41,172 nucleotides of DNA from Streptomyces scabichelini (GTDB lineage: Bacteria > Actinomycetota > Actinomycetes > Streptomycetales > Streptomycetaceae): contig NZ_JAAKZY010000086.1 in assembly GCF_011045015.1 (NCBI RefSeq), positions 1-41,172 on the forward strand, in the 5' to 3' direction. Every line of letters begins with the position of its first letter. Position 1 is the first letter of the stretch. The notes under the pieces are model-generated. The model did no database searches and was not told the DNA's origin. It worked only from the letters and a program-made list of their open reading frames with translations. Positions 27,059 through 34,600 of this stretch are shown here, piece by piece. Made by a program: the position numbers and the translations under genes.

Positions 27059-27117
27059 CAAGGCACTATCATCGAACGGTTAGCCAGTCGGCCGGACCCC
27101 GGAAGCGGAGCCCACCC

Positions 27118-28182
27118 ATGCACGTGCCCGACGGATTCATCAACGCCCCCGTCTCCCTGGCCACCGGAGTCGTCGCCGCCGGAGCCGTAGCCGTGAGCCT
27201 GCGCGGCGCCCGGCGCGAACTGGACGAGAGGACCGCCCCGCTCGCGGGTCTGGTCGCCGCCTTCATCTTCGCCGTGCAGATGCTGAACTTCCCGGTCGCC
27301 GCCGGCACCAGCGGCCACCTCCTCGGCGGCGCTCTCGCCGCGATACTCGTCGGTCCCTATACCGGGGTCCTCTGCGTCTCCGTCGTCCTGCTGATGCAGG
27401 GCATCCTCTTCGCGGACGGCGGCCTCACCGCGCTCGGCGTGAACATCACGGTCATGGCCGTGGTCACGACGGTCGTGGCCTACGCCGTCTTCCGCGGCCT
27501 CGTGAAACTCCTGCCCAAGAAGCGCCGGTCCATTACCGTCTCCGCCTTCATCGCCGCAGTGCTCTCCGTGCCCGCGGCCGCCGCCGCCTTCACGCTCGTC
27601 TACGCGATCGGCGGCACCACGGACGTACCCATCGGGCAGGTCCTCACCGCCATGGTCGGCGTCCACATCCTCATCGGCATCGGCGAGGCCGCGATCACCG
27701 CGCTCACCGTCGGCGCCGTCATCGCCGTCCGGCCCGACCTCGTGTACGGGGCCCGCGGCCTGACCGTCCCGCTGAAGCTCCGCGTGAACGGCGAACTGGT
27801 CGACGCCCCGGCCGCCGAGCCGGTACCCGTCGCCGCCCGGTCCCACCGCAAGGTCTGGCTCGCGGGCCTCGCCACCTCCCTCGTCCTCGCCGGCTTCGTC
27901 AGCTTCTACGCCTCCGCCAGCCCCGACGGCCTGGAGAAGGTCGCCGCCGACAAGGGCATCGACAAAAAGACCGAGGACCACGCGACCGCCGACTCCCCGC
28001 TCGCCGACTACGGCATCGAGGGCCTCACCAACTCCCGCCTCTCCGGCGGCCTCGCGGGCGTGATCGGCGTGGGCGTCACGGTCGTCGCCGGGACGGGCGT
28101 CTTCTGGGCCGTACGCAGGCGTCGTACGAGCGACTCGTCCCCGGCCTCCGTGTCCGACGTACCCGCGAACGAGAACGTCTGA
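27118..28182 (+). CDS. cbiM: Ni/Co ECF transporter S-component CbiM fused to PDGLE domain
   Basis: The 354-residue membrane protein selects the metal for an energy-coupling-factor importer. The N-terminus MHVPDGFIN is diagnostic: the free amino group and His2 coordinate the metal. Six to seven helices fill residues 10-205. A C-terminal module with a helix (about 248-266), the literal PDGLE motif (269-273), a polar loop and a last helix corresponds to the CbiN/NikN-like PDGLE domain, here fused. It starts the cbiM-cbiQ-cbiO operon. A Nur-type box upstream and no visible B12 riboswitch favour nickel over cobalt, but sequence alone does not decide. Confidence 0.93.
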   Translation: MHVPDGFINAPVSLATGVVAAGAVAVSLRGARRELDERTAPLAGLVAAFIFAVQMLNFPVAAGTSGHLLGGALAAILVGPYTGVLCVSVVLLMQGILFADGGLTALGVNITVMAVVTTVVAYAVFRGLVKLLPKKRRSITVSAFIAAVLSVPAAAAAFTLVYAIGGTTDVPIGQVLTAMVGVHILIGIGEAAITALTVGAVIAVRPDLVYGARGLTVPLKLRVNGELVDAPAAEPVPVAARSHRKVWLAGLATSLVLAGFVSFYASASPDGLEKVAADKGIDKKTEDHATADSPLADYGIEGLTNSRLSGGLAGVIGVGVTVVAGTGVFWAVRRRRTSDSSPASVSDVPANENV

Positions 28183-28183
28183 C

Positions 28184-28945
28184 ATGGGCGCCGGCCACGC
28201 CCACAAGCTCTACCGGCACGGGCACTCCCCCGTGCACGCCCTGCCGCCGCACACCAAGCTCGCGGCCGTGTTCGCCTTCGTCGTGGTCGTCGTCTCGACG
28301 CCACGCGAGGCGATGTGGGCGTTCGCGTTGTACGCGGTCCTGCTCTCAGCCGTCGCGTACGCGGCCCGCGTCCCCGCCGGTTTCCTGCTGAAGCGGCTGC
28401 TGATCGAGGTGCCGTTCGTGGCCTTCGCCGTGCTGATGCCGTTCGTGGCGCAGGGCGAGCGGGTGGACGTCCTGGGCATGTCGCTCAGCGTGAACGGGCT
28501 GTGGGGCGCCTGGAACGTACTGGCCAAGGGCACGCTCGGCGTCGCCGCCTCCGTGCTGCTCGCCTCGACCACCGAACTGCGCGAACTCCTCCTGGGACTC
28601 CAGCGGTTGAAGCTGCCGCCGCTCCTCGTGCAGATCGCGTCCTTCATGATCCGGTACGGCGACGTCATCACGGACGAGATGCGGCGGATGAAGATCGCGC
28701 GGGAGTCGCGCGGCTTCGAGGCGCGCGGAGTCCGTTCCTGGGGCGTCCTCGCCAAGTCGGCGGGCGCCCTGTTCATTCGCTCGTACGAGCGTGGGGAGCG
28801 GGTGCATCTCGCCATGGTGAGCCGGGGTTACGCCGGTTCGATGCCGGTCATCGACGAGGTGACCGCGTCCCGTGCGCAGTGGTCGTACGCTCTCGCCCTG
28901 CCTTTCGCCGCCCTGCTTGTCTGCCTGTTGGGATGGACCCTGTGA
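28184..28945 (+). CDS. cbiQ: ECF transporter transmembrane T-component CbiQ
   Basis: The 253-residue T-component links the S-component to the ATPase. It has a His-rich N-terminus (HAHKLYRHGHSPVHALPPH) and helices from about 25 onward. The coupling-helix signatures are RYGDVITDEMRRMKIARESRGF and SYERGERVHLAMVSRGYAG (the A-R-G motifs that contact CbiO). It starts one base after the cbiM stop, and its end overlaps the cbiO start as GTGA. Confidence 0.93.
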   Translation: MGAGHAHKLYRHGHSPVHALPPHTKLAAVFAFVVVVVSTPREAMWAFALYAVLLSAVAYAARVPAGFLLKRLLIEVPFVAFAVLMPFVAQGERVDVLGMSLSVNGLWGAWNVLAKGTLGVAASVLLASTTELRELLLGLQRLKLPPLLVQIASFMIRYGDVITDEMRRMKIARESRGFEARGVRSWGVLAKSAGALFIRSYERGERVHLAMVSRGYAGSMPVIDEVTASRAQWSYALALPFAALLVCLLGWTL

Positions 28946-29694
28946 CGACCCCCTCTCTGGAAGTGGCCGGGCTGGCCTTCGCGTACCCCGACGGGCATCA
29001 GGCCCTGTTCGGCGTCGACTTCACCGTCGGGCGCGGCGAGCGCGTGGCGCTGCTCGGGCCGAACGGCGCCGGCAAGACGACGCTCGTCCTGCACCTCAAC
29101 GGCATCCTGACCGGTGGCGCCGGCACCGTGACGGTCGCCGGTCTGCCCGTCGGCAAGAAGCACATGGCGGAGATCCGGCGGAAGGTCGGCATCGTCTTCC
29201 AGGACCCGGACGACCAGCTGTTCATGCCGACCGTGCGCGAGGACGTGGCCTTCGGCCCCGCGGCGGCCGGCCTGAAGGGCCCGGAGCTGGAGGCGCGGGT
29301 CCGCACGGCCCTGGAGCGGGTCGGGATGGCGGACTTCGCCGACCGCCCCCCGCACCACCTGTCGTTCGGGCAGCGCCGCCGGGTGGCCGTGGCGACCGTC
29401 CTCGCGATGGAGCCCGAGATCCTCGTACTCGACGAGCCGTCCTCCAACCTCGACCCCGCCTCGCGGCGCGAACTCGCCGACATTCTGCGGTCGTTGGACG
29501 TCACCGTTCTCATGGTCACGCACGACCTGCCGTATGCCCTTGAGCTGTGCCCGCGCTCGCTGATCCTCAGTGAAGGAGTCATCGCGGCAGACGGCAAGAC
29601 GGCCGAACTGCTCTCGGACGACGAGCTGATGCGCACGCACCGCCTGGAGCTGCCGTTCGGCTTCGATCCGCGCTCCGTGACAATGGGCGCGTGA
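28942..29694 (+). CDS. cbiO: ECF transporter ATPase CbiO
   Basis: The 250-residue ABC ATPase is read from the GTG at 28942, which overlaps the cbiQ stop (GTGA); an ATG at 28933 is an alternative. Walker A GPNGAGKT is at 39-46, the Q-loop VFQDPDDQLF at 85-94, the signature LSFGQ at 140-144 and Walker B ILVLDEP at 160-166. The signature carries Phe for the usual first Gly. It powers metal import with CbiQ and CbiM. Its stop overlaps the ohrR start as GTGA (29691-29694), tying the regulator to the transporter operon. Confidence 0.94.
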   Translation: MTTPSLEVAGLAFAYPDGHQALFGVDFTVGRGERVALLGPNGAGKTTLVLHLNGILTGGAGTVTVAGLPVGKKHMAEIRRKVGIVFQDPDDQLFMPTVREDVAFGPAAAGLKGPELEARVRTALERVGMADFADRPPHHLSFGQRRRVAVATVLAMEPEILVLDEPSSNLDPASRRELADILRSLDVTVLMVTHDLPYALELCPRSLILSEGVIAADGKTAELLSDDELMRTHRLELPFGFDPRSVTMGA

Positions 29695-30215
29695 CGAATC
29701 AAGAGGACCCTGAGGCCGTTGAGGCCGCTGAGGCCGCCGGGAGCGAGGACTTCAAGGGCGGGGATTCCGAGGGCGAGGACTTCGAGGGCGAGGGCTCGCT
29801 GCTGCTCGCCGATCAACTGTGCTTCGCGCTGTACGCGGCCCAGCGCGCCGTGACGGCCGCGTACCGCCCGCTGCTCGACGAACTCGGCCTCACCTACCCG
29901 CAGTACCTCGTCCTGCTGGTCCTCTGGGAACGCGGCGAGATCACCGTCAAGGACCTCGGGGCGGCCCTGCGCCTCGACTACGGCACGGTGTCGCCGCTGC
30001 TCAAGCGGCTGGAGTCGGCGGGGCTCGTACGCCGTGAGCGTTCGGCGCGGGACGAGCGGTCGGTGCTCGTGGCGGTCACCGGGCGGGGAGAGGAACTGCG
30101 GGAGCGCGCGGCGTGCGTGCCGGGCACGCTGCTCACGGCGAGCGGGCTCAGCGAGGCGGAGGTCACGCGGCTGCGCGGGGAGCTGTGGCGGCTGGCGGCA
30201 CGCGTGCAGGGCTGA
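29691..30215 (+). CDS. ohrR: OhrR-type MarR regulator (organic peroxide sensor)
   Basis: The 174-residue protein has an acidic low-complexity leader (1-38, with FKGGDSEGEDFEGEG), then an OhrR core. ADQLCFALYAAQRAVTAAYRPLL carries the reactive Cys44 that OhrR uses to sense organic hydroperoxides, followed by LGLTYPQYLVLLVLWE. The winged helix is TVKDLGAALRLDYGTVSPLLKRLE, then RSARDERSV. A second Cys (117) lies in the C-terminal helices. OhrR represses ohr until the Cys is oxidised. The GTG overlaps the cbiO stop, so it is translated from the metal-transporter mRNA, while ohr follows after a 148-bp gap full of operator-like repeats. Confidence 0.9.
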   Translation: MTNQEDPEAVEAAEAAGSEDFKGGDSEGEDFEGEGSLLLADQLCFALYAAQRAVTAAYRPLLDELGLTYPQYLVLLVLWERGEITVKDLGAALRLDYGTVSPLLKRLESAGLVRRERSARDERSVLVAVTGRGEELRERAACVPGTLLTASGLSEAEVTRLRGELWRLAARVQG

Positions 30216-30224
30216 CCTGGTCGT

Positions 30225-30275
30225 TACCCGCGGTTGCTACCCCCCGGTAATCAAGGGGCCACCTACCGGCCGGTA
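30225..30275. promoter_or_regulatory. TACC-N4-GGTA motif cluster, candidate OhrR operators
   Basis: TACCCCCCGGTA (30238-30249) and the perfect palindrome TACCGGCCGGTA (30264-30275) share TACC-N4-GGTA. A degraded copy TACCCGCGGTTG starts at 30225. Spacings are 13 and 26 bp. The TAC...GTA frame is reminiscent of OhrR boxes elsewhere (TACAATT/AATTGTA). They lie between ohrR and ohr. Confidence 0.5.
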
Positions 30276-30289
30276 CCTTGTGCACGATG

Positions 30290-30334
30290 TACTTGCGCAC
30301 TTGCTACTTGCGCAGTTTGTACTGGCGCACTCTC
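30290..30334 (+). repeat. Three 15-bp direct repeats in the ohr leader
   Basis: TACTTGCGCA (30290-30299), TACTTGCGCA (30305-30314) and TACTGGCGCA (30320-30329) recur with an exact 15-bp period. A weaker unit TACCTTGTGCA precedes at 30274. The first two contain the palindrome TGCGCA. The array ends about 30 bp before the ohr ATG. Confidence 0.65.
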
Positions 30335-30363
30335 GTGTTGCCCGCCTTGGGGGAGGTCCCGCC

Positions 30364-30810
30364 ATGATCGACGGCGCCGCTGTCGACACCCGCCCGACAA
30401 AGATCATGTACGTCGCCGAGGCCACCGCGCACGGTGGCCGCGAGGGCTACGTCACCAGCCAGGACGGCCAGATCGAGCTGAAGGTCGCGATGCCGCCCGC
30501 GCTCGGCGGCAACGGCGACGGTACGAACCCGGAGCAGCTCTTCGCGGCCGGCTTCAGCGCCTGCTTCCACAACGCGCTGGTCCTCGTCGGCCGCCGGGCC
30601 GGCTTCGACCTCACCGGTTCCACGGTCGCCGCGAAGGTCGGCATCGGGCCGAACCGGTCGCGAGGGTACGGTCTTGCGGTCGCCCTCAGCGTCTCGCTCC
30701 CCGTCCTCGACCAGGACGTCGCGTCGAAGCTCGTGGACGCGGCCCACGAGGTCTGCCCGTACTCGAACGCGACCCGGGGCAACATCGAGGTCACGGTCCT
30801 GCTGGGTTAG
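30364..30810 (+). CDS. ohr: Organic hydroperoxide resistance protein Ohr
   Basis: The 148-residue OsmC/Ohr-fold thiol peroxidase has peroxidatic Cys67 in GFSACFHNAL and resolving Cys131 in EVCPYSNATRGN. The catalytic Arg (GGREG, Arg26) and Glu (GTNPEQLFAAG, Glu57) are also present. It reduces lipid and organic hydroperoxides with lipoylated partners. The ATG at 30364 is preceded by GGGGGAGG. It lies next to ohrR, though the intervening 148 bp suggest its own promoter. S. coelicolor has several ohr paralogs; this one is at the Ni/Co transporter locus. Confidence 0.94.
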   Translation: MIDGAAVDTRPTKIMYVAEATAHGGREGYVTSQDGQIELKVAMPPALGGNGDGTNPEQLFAAGFSACFHNALVLVGRRAGFDLTGSTVAAKVGIGPNRSRGYGLAVALSVSLPVLDQDVASKLVDAAHEVCPYSNATRGNIEVTVLLG

Positions 30811-30909
30811 GCGGGTCAGGAATCGCGGGCCCTGGGCGGGTGTTGCCTGCACTGTCGGCCGGCGTGAGGCGCTGGCGTGAGGTGCTGTTGTGAGGCGGGG
30901 AATGCGGAC

Positions 30910-32172
30910 GTGGACGTGAACGGTGCGGTGGCGGAGGGCTTCGAGCCGGTCAGGGACGCGTTCGTACGTAACTTCTCCGTGCTCGGGGAGCGGGGCGCGG
31001 CGGTGGTCGTGTACCGGGACGGGCGCAAGGTCGTGGACCTGTGGGGCGGGACGCGGGACGTGGACGGGGCTTCGGCTTCTGGAGCCTCTGGAGCCTCCGG
31101 GGCCTCCGGGGCGCCCGTTCTCTGGGAGCGGGGGACCGCGCAGATCGTGCGGTCGGCGACGAAGGGGATCGCCGCGGCGGTACCGCTGTTGCTGAATCAG
31201 CGCGGGCTGCTGGACCTGGACGCTCCGGTGGGCGAGTACTGGCCCGAGTTCAAGGCGGCGGGCAAGGAGCGGGTGCTGGTGCGGCATGTGCTGTCGCACC
31301 GGGCCGGGGTGCCGGTGCTGGACAGGCCGCTGACTCCTGCCGAGGCGCTGGATCCGCTGCGCGGCGCCGAGGCCGTCGGGCGCCAGGCCCCGGTGTGGGA
31401 GCCGGGCACTGACCACGGGTATCACGCGCTGACGTACGGCTGGCTGCTCGACGGTCTGGTACGGCGGGTGGCGGGCGGTCGGGGTGTCGGGGAGTGGATC
31501 GCCGACGAGATCGCCGGGCCGCTGGGCCTCGACCTCTGGATCGGACTGCCGGACGGGGAGAAAGGCCGCGTGGGCCGGGTCGGCCGGCTCGAGACACCTG
31601 AGAACGCCGGGAGTCCGGGTCTGCGGGCCCGTCCGAAGCGGTCGGTCTCCGAGGCGTACGAGGATCCGGGCTCGCTCACCCGGCGGGCCTTCGCCGCGAT
31701 CGACCCGTTCCCCGATCAGAACGACCCCGCCTACCGCGCTGTCGCCATCCCGGCGACGAACGGCATCGCGACGGCGGAAGGCCTGGCCCGCTTCTACGCG
31801 TCGCTGATAGGCGAGGTGGACGGCGTACCGGGCGCACAGGGTGTACCGGATATACCAGCGATACCGGGCCTGTTCACGCCGGAGACACTGGCGGCGGCCC
31901 GCGCGGAGGAATCCGCGGGTCACGACCGAGTCCTGGTGATCAACACCCGTTTCGGTCTCGGCTACATGCTCCACGGTTCGGCCTCGCCCCTCCTGGACGC
32001 CGGCTCCTTCGGCCACCCGGGCCGCGGCGGCTCCCTCGGCTTCGCCGATCCCGAGTCGGGCATCGCCTTCGGCTACGTGACGAACGGCTTCCGCAAGACG
32101 GTTACGGCGGATCCGCGGGCGCAGGCGTTGGTTCGGGCAGTGCGGGTGGCTGCTGCCGGGGACGCGGTGTGA
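30910..32172 (+). CDS. Class C beta-lactamase-like serine hydrolase/esterase
   Basis: The 420-residue protein is read from the GTG at 30910 (GGGGA 8 nt upstream; GTG 30877 is an alternative). The active-site SATK (Ser82-Lys85) matches SxxK, the YHALTY motif (Tyr171) replaces the usual YxN, and the C-terminal HPGRGG stands for the KTG triad. This is the EstB/LACTB2-like esterase branch rather than a true drug-hydrolysing AmpC. No signal peptide is seen, so it is likely cytoplasmic. A (GAS)n tandem repeat at residues 54-68 (SASGASGASGASGAP) forms a loop. The substrate is unknown. Confidence 0.88.
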   Translation: MDVNGAVAEGFEPVRDAFVRNFSVLGERGAAVVVYRDGRKVVDLWGGTRDVDGASASGASGASGASGAPVLWERGTAQIVRSATKGIAAAVPLLLNQRGLLDLDAPVGEYWPEFKAAGKERVLVRHVLSHRAGVPVLDRPLTPAEALDPLRGAEAVGRQAPVWEPGTDHGYHALTYGWLLDGLVRRVAGGRGVGEWIADEIAGPLGLDLWIGLPDGEKGRVGRVGRLETPENAGSPGLRARPKRSVSEAYEDPGSLTRRAFAAIDPFPDQNDPAYRAVAIPATNGIATAEGLARFYASLIGEVDGVPGAQGVPDIPAIPGLFTPETLAAARAEESAGHDRVLVINTRFGLGYMLHGSASPLLDAGSFGHPGRGGSLGFADPESGIAFGYVTNGFRKTVTADPRAQALVRAVRVAAAGDAV

Positions 32173-32191
32173 GGTGCGGCCGTACCCCGTA

Positions 32192-32232
32192 AGGGGCGCG
32201 GGGCTGTGGCAATTTGCGGCTCCGCCGCGCCA
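32192..32232 (+). repeat. Partial copy of the dispersed intergenic repeat
   Basis: AGGGGCGCGGGG (32192-32203) is the same core as the copies near 20.2 and 41.1 kb. Here it diverges into CTGTGG and is followed by TTTGCGGCTCCGCCGCG, another commonly seen Streptomyces intergenic string with a small stem. It separates the convergent hydrolase and M4 protease genes. Confidence 0.55.
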
Positions 32233-32261
32233 CCGGTACGAGCCCGTCCCCGAGGGCGATG

Positions 32262-33398
32262 TCACACGCGGTTGGAACTCCCGACCAGAACGCGGGACAG
32301 GGCCTGACTGTACTGTCCTACTCCCACCTCGGCCCACGCCCTGAGCACCGCTTCTTGTGCGTGAGGCCCGTAAGCACCAGCGGCGTTCGTCGTCAGCTCG
32401 GCGAAGGACACGAAGCCGGCGTTGGGAGGGAGTCCCCCACCGGTGAGCACGTCATACCAGATGCGGCCGACGTGATCCCAGGCGTAGCCCCCGAGTTGGG
32501 TCGCGGCGAGGTAGAAGGCGTGGTTGGGAATGCCTGAGTTGATGTGCACGCCACCGTGGTCGAAGAACGTGTACACATAGTCGCGCATATGGGCAGGCTG
32601 TGGATCTTGGCCAAGTACAGGGTCGTTGTACGCGGTACCTGGCGCCTTCATGGAGCGCAGGGCGACTCCGGCCACACCGGGGAGCAGCAGTTCCTCGCCA
32701 ATCAGCCAGTTGGCCTGCGCAGTGGTCTGGCCCTTGGTGTACTGCTCAACCAGGGAACCGAAGACGTCGGACAGGTGCTCGTTCAGAGCTCCGGACTGGC
32801 CTACATACTCCAGGTTGGCGGTGTACTGGGTGACGCCGTGAGTGAGCTCGTGGCCGATGACGTCGAGGGACTGGGTGAAGTCGCCGAAGGTAATCCCGTC
32901 TCCATCGCCGAAAACCATCTGCTCGCCGTCCCAGAAGGCGTTGTCGTAGTTCTGGTCGAAGTGGACGCTGGCGAGCAGCGGGAGGCCGTTCCCGTCGAGG
33001 GAGGAGCGGTTCAGTGCCTTCAGGTAGAAGTCGAAGGTGGCCCCGAGACCGTCGTAGGCGTTGTTTACCGAAGAGTCCGGTACGGGAGGGCCTCCTTCGC
33101 CCCTTGCGCGAGCGCCTGGGAGGTACACCAGGTTCTGGGCGTCGCAGATGGTGCGGTGAGGGATGGCGGGGGAGGCCGACCACCAGGGTCGATCAATCCG
33201 TGCCGTCATCTGGCCAATCCGTGCCGTCATCTGTCGCTTGGCGCGAGGCGCCGCGTCGAGCACGAGAGTGCGCCGGGCGGGCGCGTACACGGACGGGTCC
33301 GCCGCCCGTGTCAGCCTGTCGAGCAGATGCGGAGGCACGATGGCGCAGGGCGTAGCAGCGCGGGCCCTGTGTGCATGGCTGCGGATCTCAGAAGTCAT
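32262..33398 (-). CDS. Protealysin-like M4 metalloprotease
   Basis: The 378-residue protein is read from the ATG at 33398 (GGGAG 8 nt upstream). There is no signal peptide. The N-terminus carries the protealysin-type short propeptide CAIVPPHLLDRLTRAA (residues 18-33) instead of the long FTP/PepSY thermolysin propeptide. The catalytic domain has HELTH (His183, Glu184, His187), the third zinc ligand Glu207 in LNEHLSDVFG, and the transition-state region HINSGIPNHAFYLAA. Protealysins are cytoplasmic or non-classically exported and are often paired with an emfourin inhibitor gene; none is seen beside it. A heptapeptide tandem duplication (QMTARIG/QMTARID, 57-70) sits at the propeptide junction. 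Confidence 0.92.
   Translation of the reverse strand: MTSEIRSHAHRARAATPCAIVPPHLLDRLTRAADPSVYAPARRTLVLDAAPRAKRQMTARIGQMTARIDRPWWSASPAIPHRTICDAQNLVYLPGARARGEGGPPVPDSSVNNAYDGLGATFDFYLKALNRSSLDGNGLPLLASVHFDQNYDNAFWDGEQMVFGDGDGITFGDFTQSLDVIGHELTHGVTQYTANLEYVGQSGALNEHLSDVFGSLVEQYTKGQTTAQANWLIGEELLLPGVAGVALRSMKAPGTAYNDPVLGQDPQPAHMRDYVYTFFDHGGVHINSGIPNHAFYLAATQLGGYAWDHVGRIWYDVLTGGGLPPNAGFVSFAELTTNAAGAYGPHAQEAVLRAWAEVGVGQYSQALSRVLVGSSNRV
33194..33235. repeat. 21-bp tandem duplication inside the M4 protease gene
   Basis: Two 21-bp units (33194-33214 and 33215-33235) share an identical 19-bp core, CAATCCGTGCCGTCATCTG, and differ only at their end. In frame they encode QMTARI twice. This lies where the propeptide should be cleaved from the mature enzyme. 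Confidence 0.8.
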
Positions 33399-33421
33399 GG
33401 GGTGTGCTCCCATCGGTGCGG

Positions 33422-33452
33422 ATGGTAAGCGGGCAATGAGAGGAGCGTTCAA
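33422..33452 (-). promoter_or_regulatory. Probable promoter of the M4 protease gene
   Basis: On the minus strand TTGAAC (33447-33452) and TTACCA (33423-33428) are 18 bp apart, about 25 bp ahead of the start codon. This is a fair principal-sigma match. Confidence 0.45.
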
Positions 33453-33838
33453 ACGAACTGGAAGGCCGGTCAACGCCGGGCGATAAGCCGGGCGACAATG
33501 CGAGGCTGCGGACTGGTCCCTGCCGACGCCCCGTTCAGGCGCGTGCGGCGGCGTGTCCGGGAGGGTGTTGATTTCTCAACTTCCGACATTCGAACGCATC
33601 GGCTATAGACCAGGCGTCACCCACACCAATGTCCCCCTGTCCGCGAGGGCTGGCAACTTTTCCCGCGCAAGGCAACGGGGCGTGAGCCGATCACCAGGGA
33701 GGAAGAATTGGACGTCAGCCGCCTGAGCATCCGATGGCTCACGCTGGACTGATAAGTCGTCAACTGACCGCAGCGAAACGGCAGATCTCAACACGCTTCA
33801 AGGCTGGACGGCGGATTCAGCGAGTGGTGGGTACAGAT
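33453..33838. other. Gene-free stretch between the M4 protease and the DUF6082-like gene
   Basis: I see no convincing gene. A minus-strand ORF of 63 codons (33603-33794) has weak third-position GC bias and no recognisable domain. A plus-strand GGGAGGAAGAA followed by a TTG at 33708 opens only 14 codons and may be a decayed gene start. Base composition drops toward the right, matching the AT-richer operon beyond, so this may be the edge of an acquired segment. Confidence 0.4.
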
Positions 33839-34600
33839 TCATTCAACTGGCGGCTCACCCACGACCCACCATTCTTCTACGTCCGCGTCTTCCAAGTCCG
33901 CCAACAGTGCGTCAACCATTCGCCCAGCCTCCGACTCCTCCGAATCATCAGGCAGGCTTGCACGCTGATGCCTGGCGGCATGCCAATATTCGCGAAACAC
34001 GTCGTTCTGAATGAGCACTCTCACATGCCCGAATAGTTCCGCGTATGTTATATTTCCCACACTCCAGGCGATAAAATAATTTCGATAAACAGCTTCGGCG
34101 AAAAGGTATTGCTTCTGCCGGCCAGGACTGGTATCACGGTATCCGTTTTCATATACGTCGAGCACGTGAGCCAGTTCCGGATCCTCCATGGCCTTGAGCA
34201 GGAGGTCTTGCTGGAGGCGGTGTGACTCCATCTTCAGCGTTCGACGCTGGGCGTCGTCACTCGACAACCCGCTGGCGACTGCCCATCCCTCCTGGGCTCG
34301 GCGCACAATGCGTTCATAAGCGCTCCGTACATGACGCGGCATTTCTCTGGTGCGACCAGATCGACCCCTGGGGACCGAACCACCCGACTCCAGGCGCTCA
34401 CCGAATCGCATGTCGAACCGAACCGCTTCCTCAAGGGTCGGAGGTAGCCCCATGCCTGCTCTGGCGATCTCAGCCGCTGCGTCGCGCACAACTCCTGGAG
34501 CCGCTCCGGGAAACGTGGAGGCGAGCATCTCTCCGATGACCTGCTCTTCCCGTGCGTTCTCCGTCATGTCTCCACCATCGTTCGAGGAATGACTGTTCAT
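33839..34600 (-). CDS. DUF6082-like protein, third gene of an accessory operon
   Basis: The 253-residue protein has no membrane segment or signal peptide. Residues 128-210 (LQQDLLLKAMEDPELAHVLD, RQKQYLFAEAVYRNYF, LFGHVRVLIQNDVFREYW) resemble the DUF6082 family of Streptomyces, recalled from memory. The N-terminal 110 residues are polar and helical with no known domain, and the C-terminus is strongly acidic. Codons such as AAT, TAT, TTT, ATA and CGA are frequent, unlike core genes here. The ATG at 34600 overlaps the preceding stop as ATGA (34597-34600); an internal ATG at 34567 has GGAG too close. Function is unknown. Confidence 0.78.
   Translation of the reverse strand: MNSHSSNDGGDMTENAREEQVIGEMLASTFPGAAPGVVRDAAAEIARAGMGLPPTLEEAVRFDMRFGERLESGGSVPRGRSGRTREMPRHVRSAYERIVRRAQEGWAVASGLSSDDAQRRTLKMESHRLQQDLLLKAMEDPELAHVLDVYENGYRDTSPGRQKQYLFAEAVYRNYFIAWSVGNITYAELFGHVRVLIQNDVFREYWHAARHQRASLPDDSEESEAGRMVDALLADLEDADVEEWWVVGEPPVE

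Noticed and set aside
26864..27117. Cobalamin riboswitch upstream of cbiM
   Set aside because: No B12-box-like core or paired leader structure could be recognised; the Nur-type box explains regulation better.
30877..30909. Upstream GTG start for the beta-lactamase-like protein
   Set aside because: It would add a Cys-rich 11-residue leader (MRCCCEAGNAD) untypical of the family, and the GTG at 30910 has the better-placed ribosome site.
33603..33794. 63-codon minus-strand frame as a real gene
   Set aside because: It has weak third-position GC, no domain and no clear ribosome site; it is mentioned only within the gene-free stretch.
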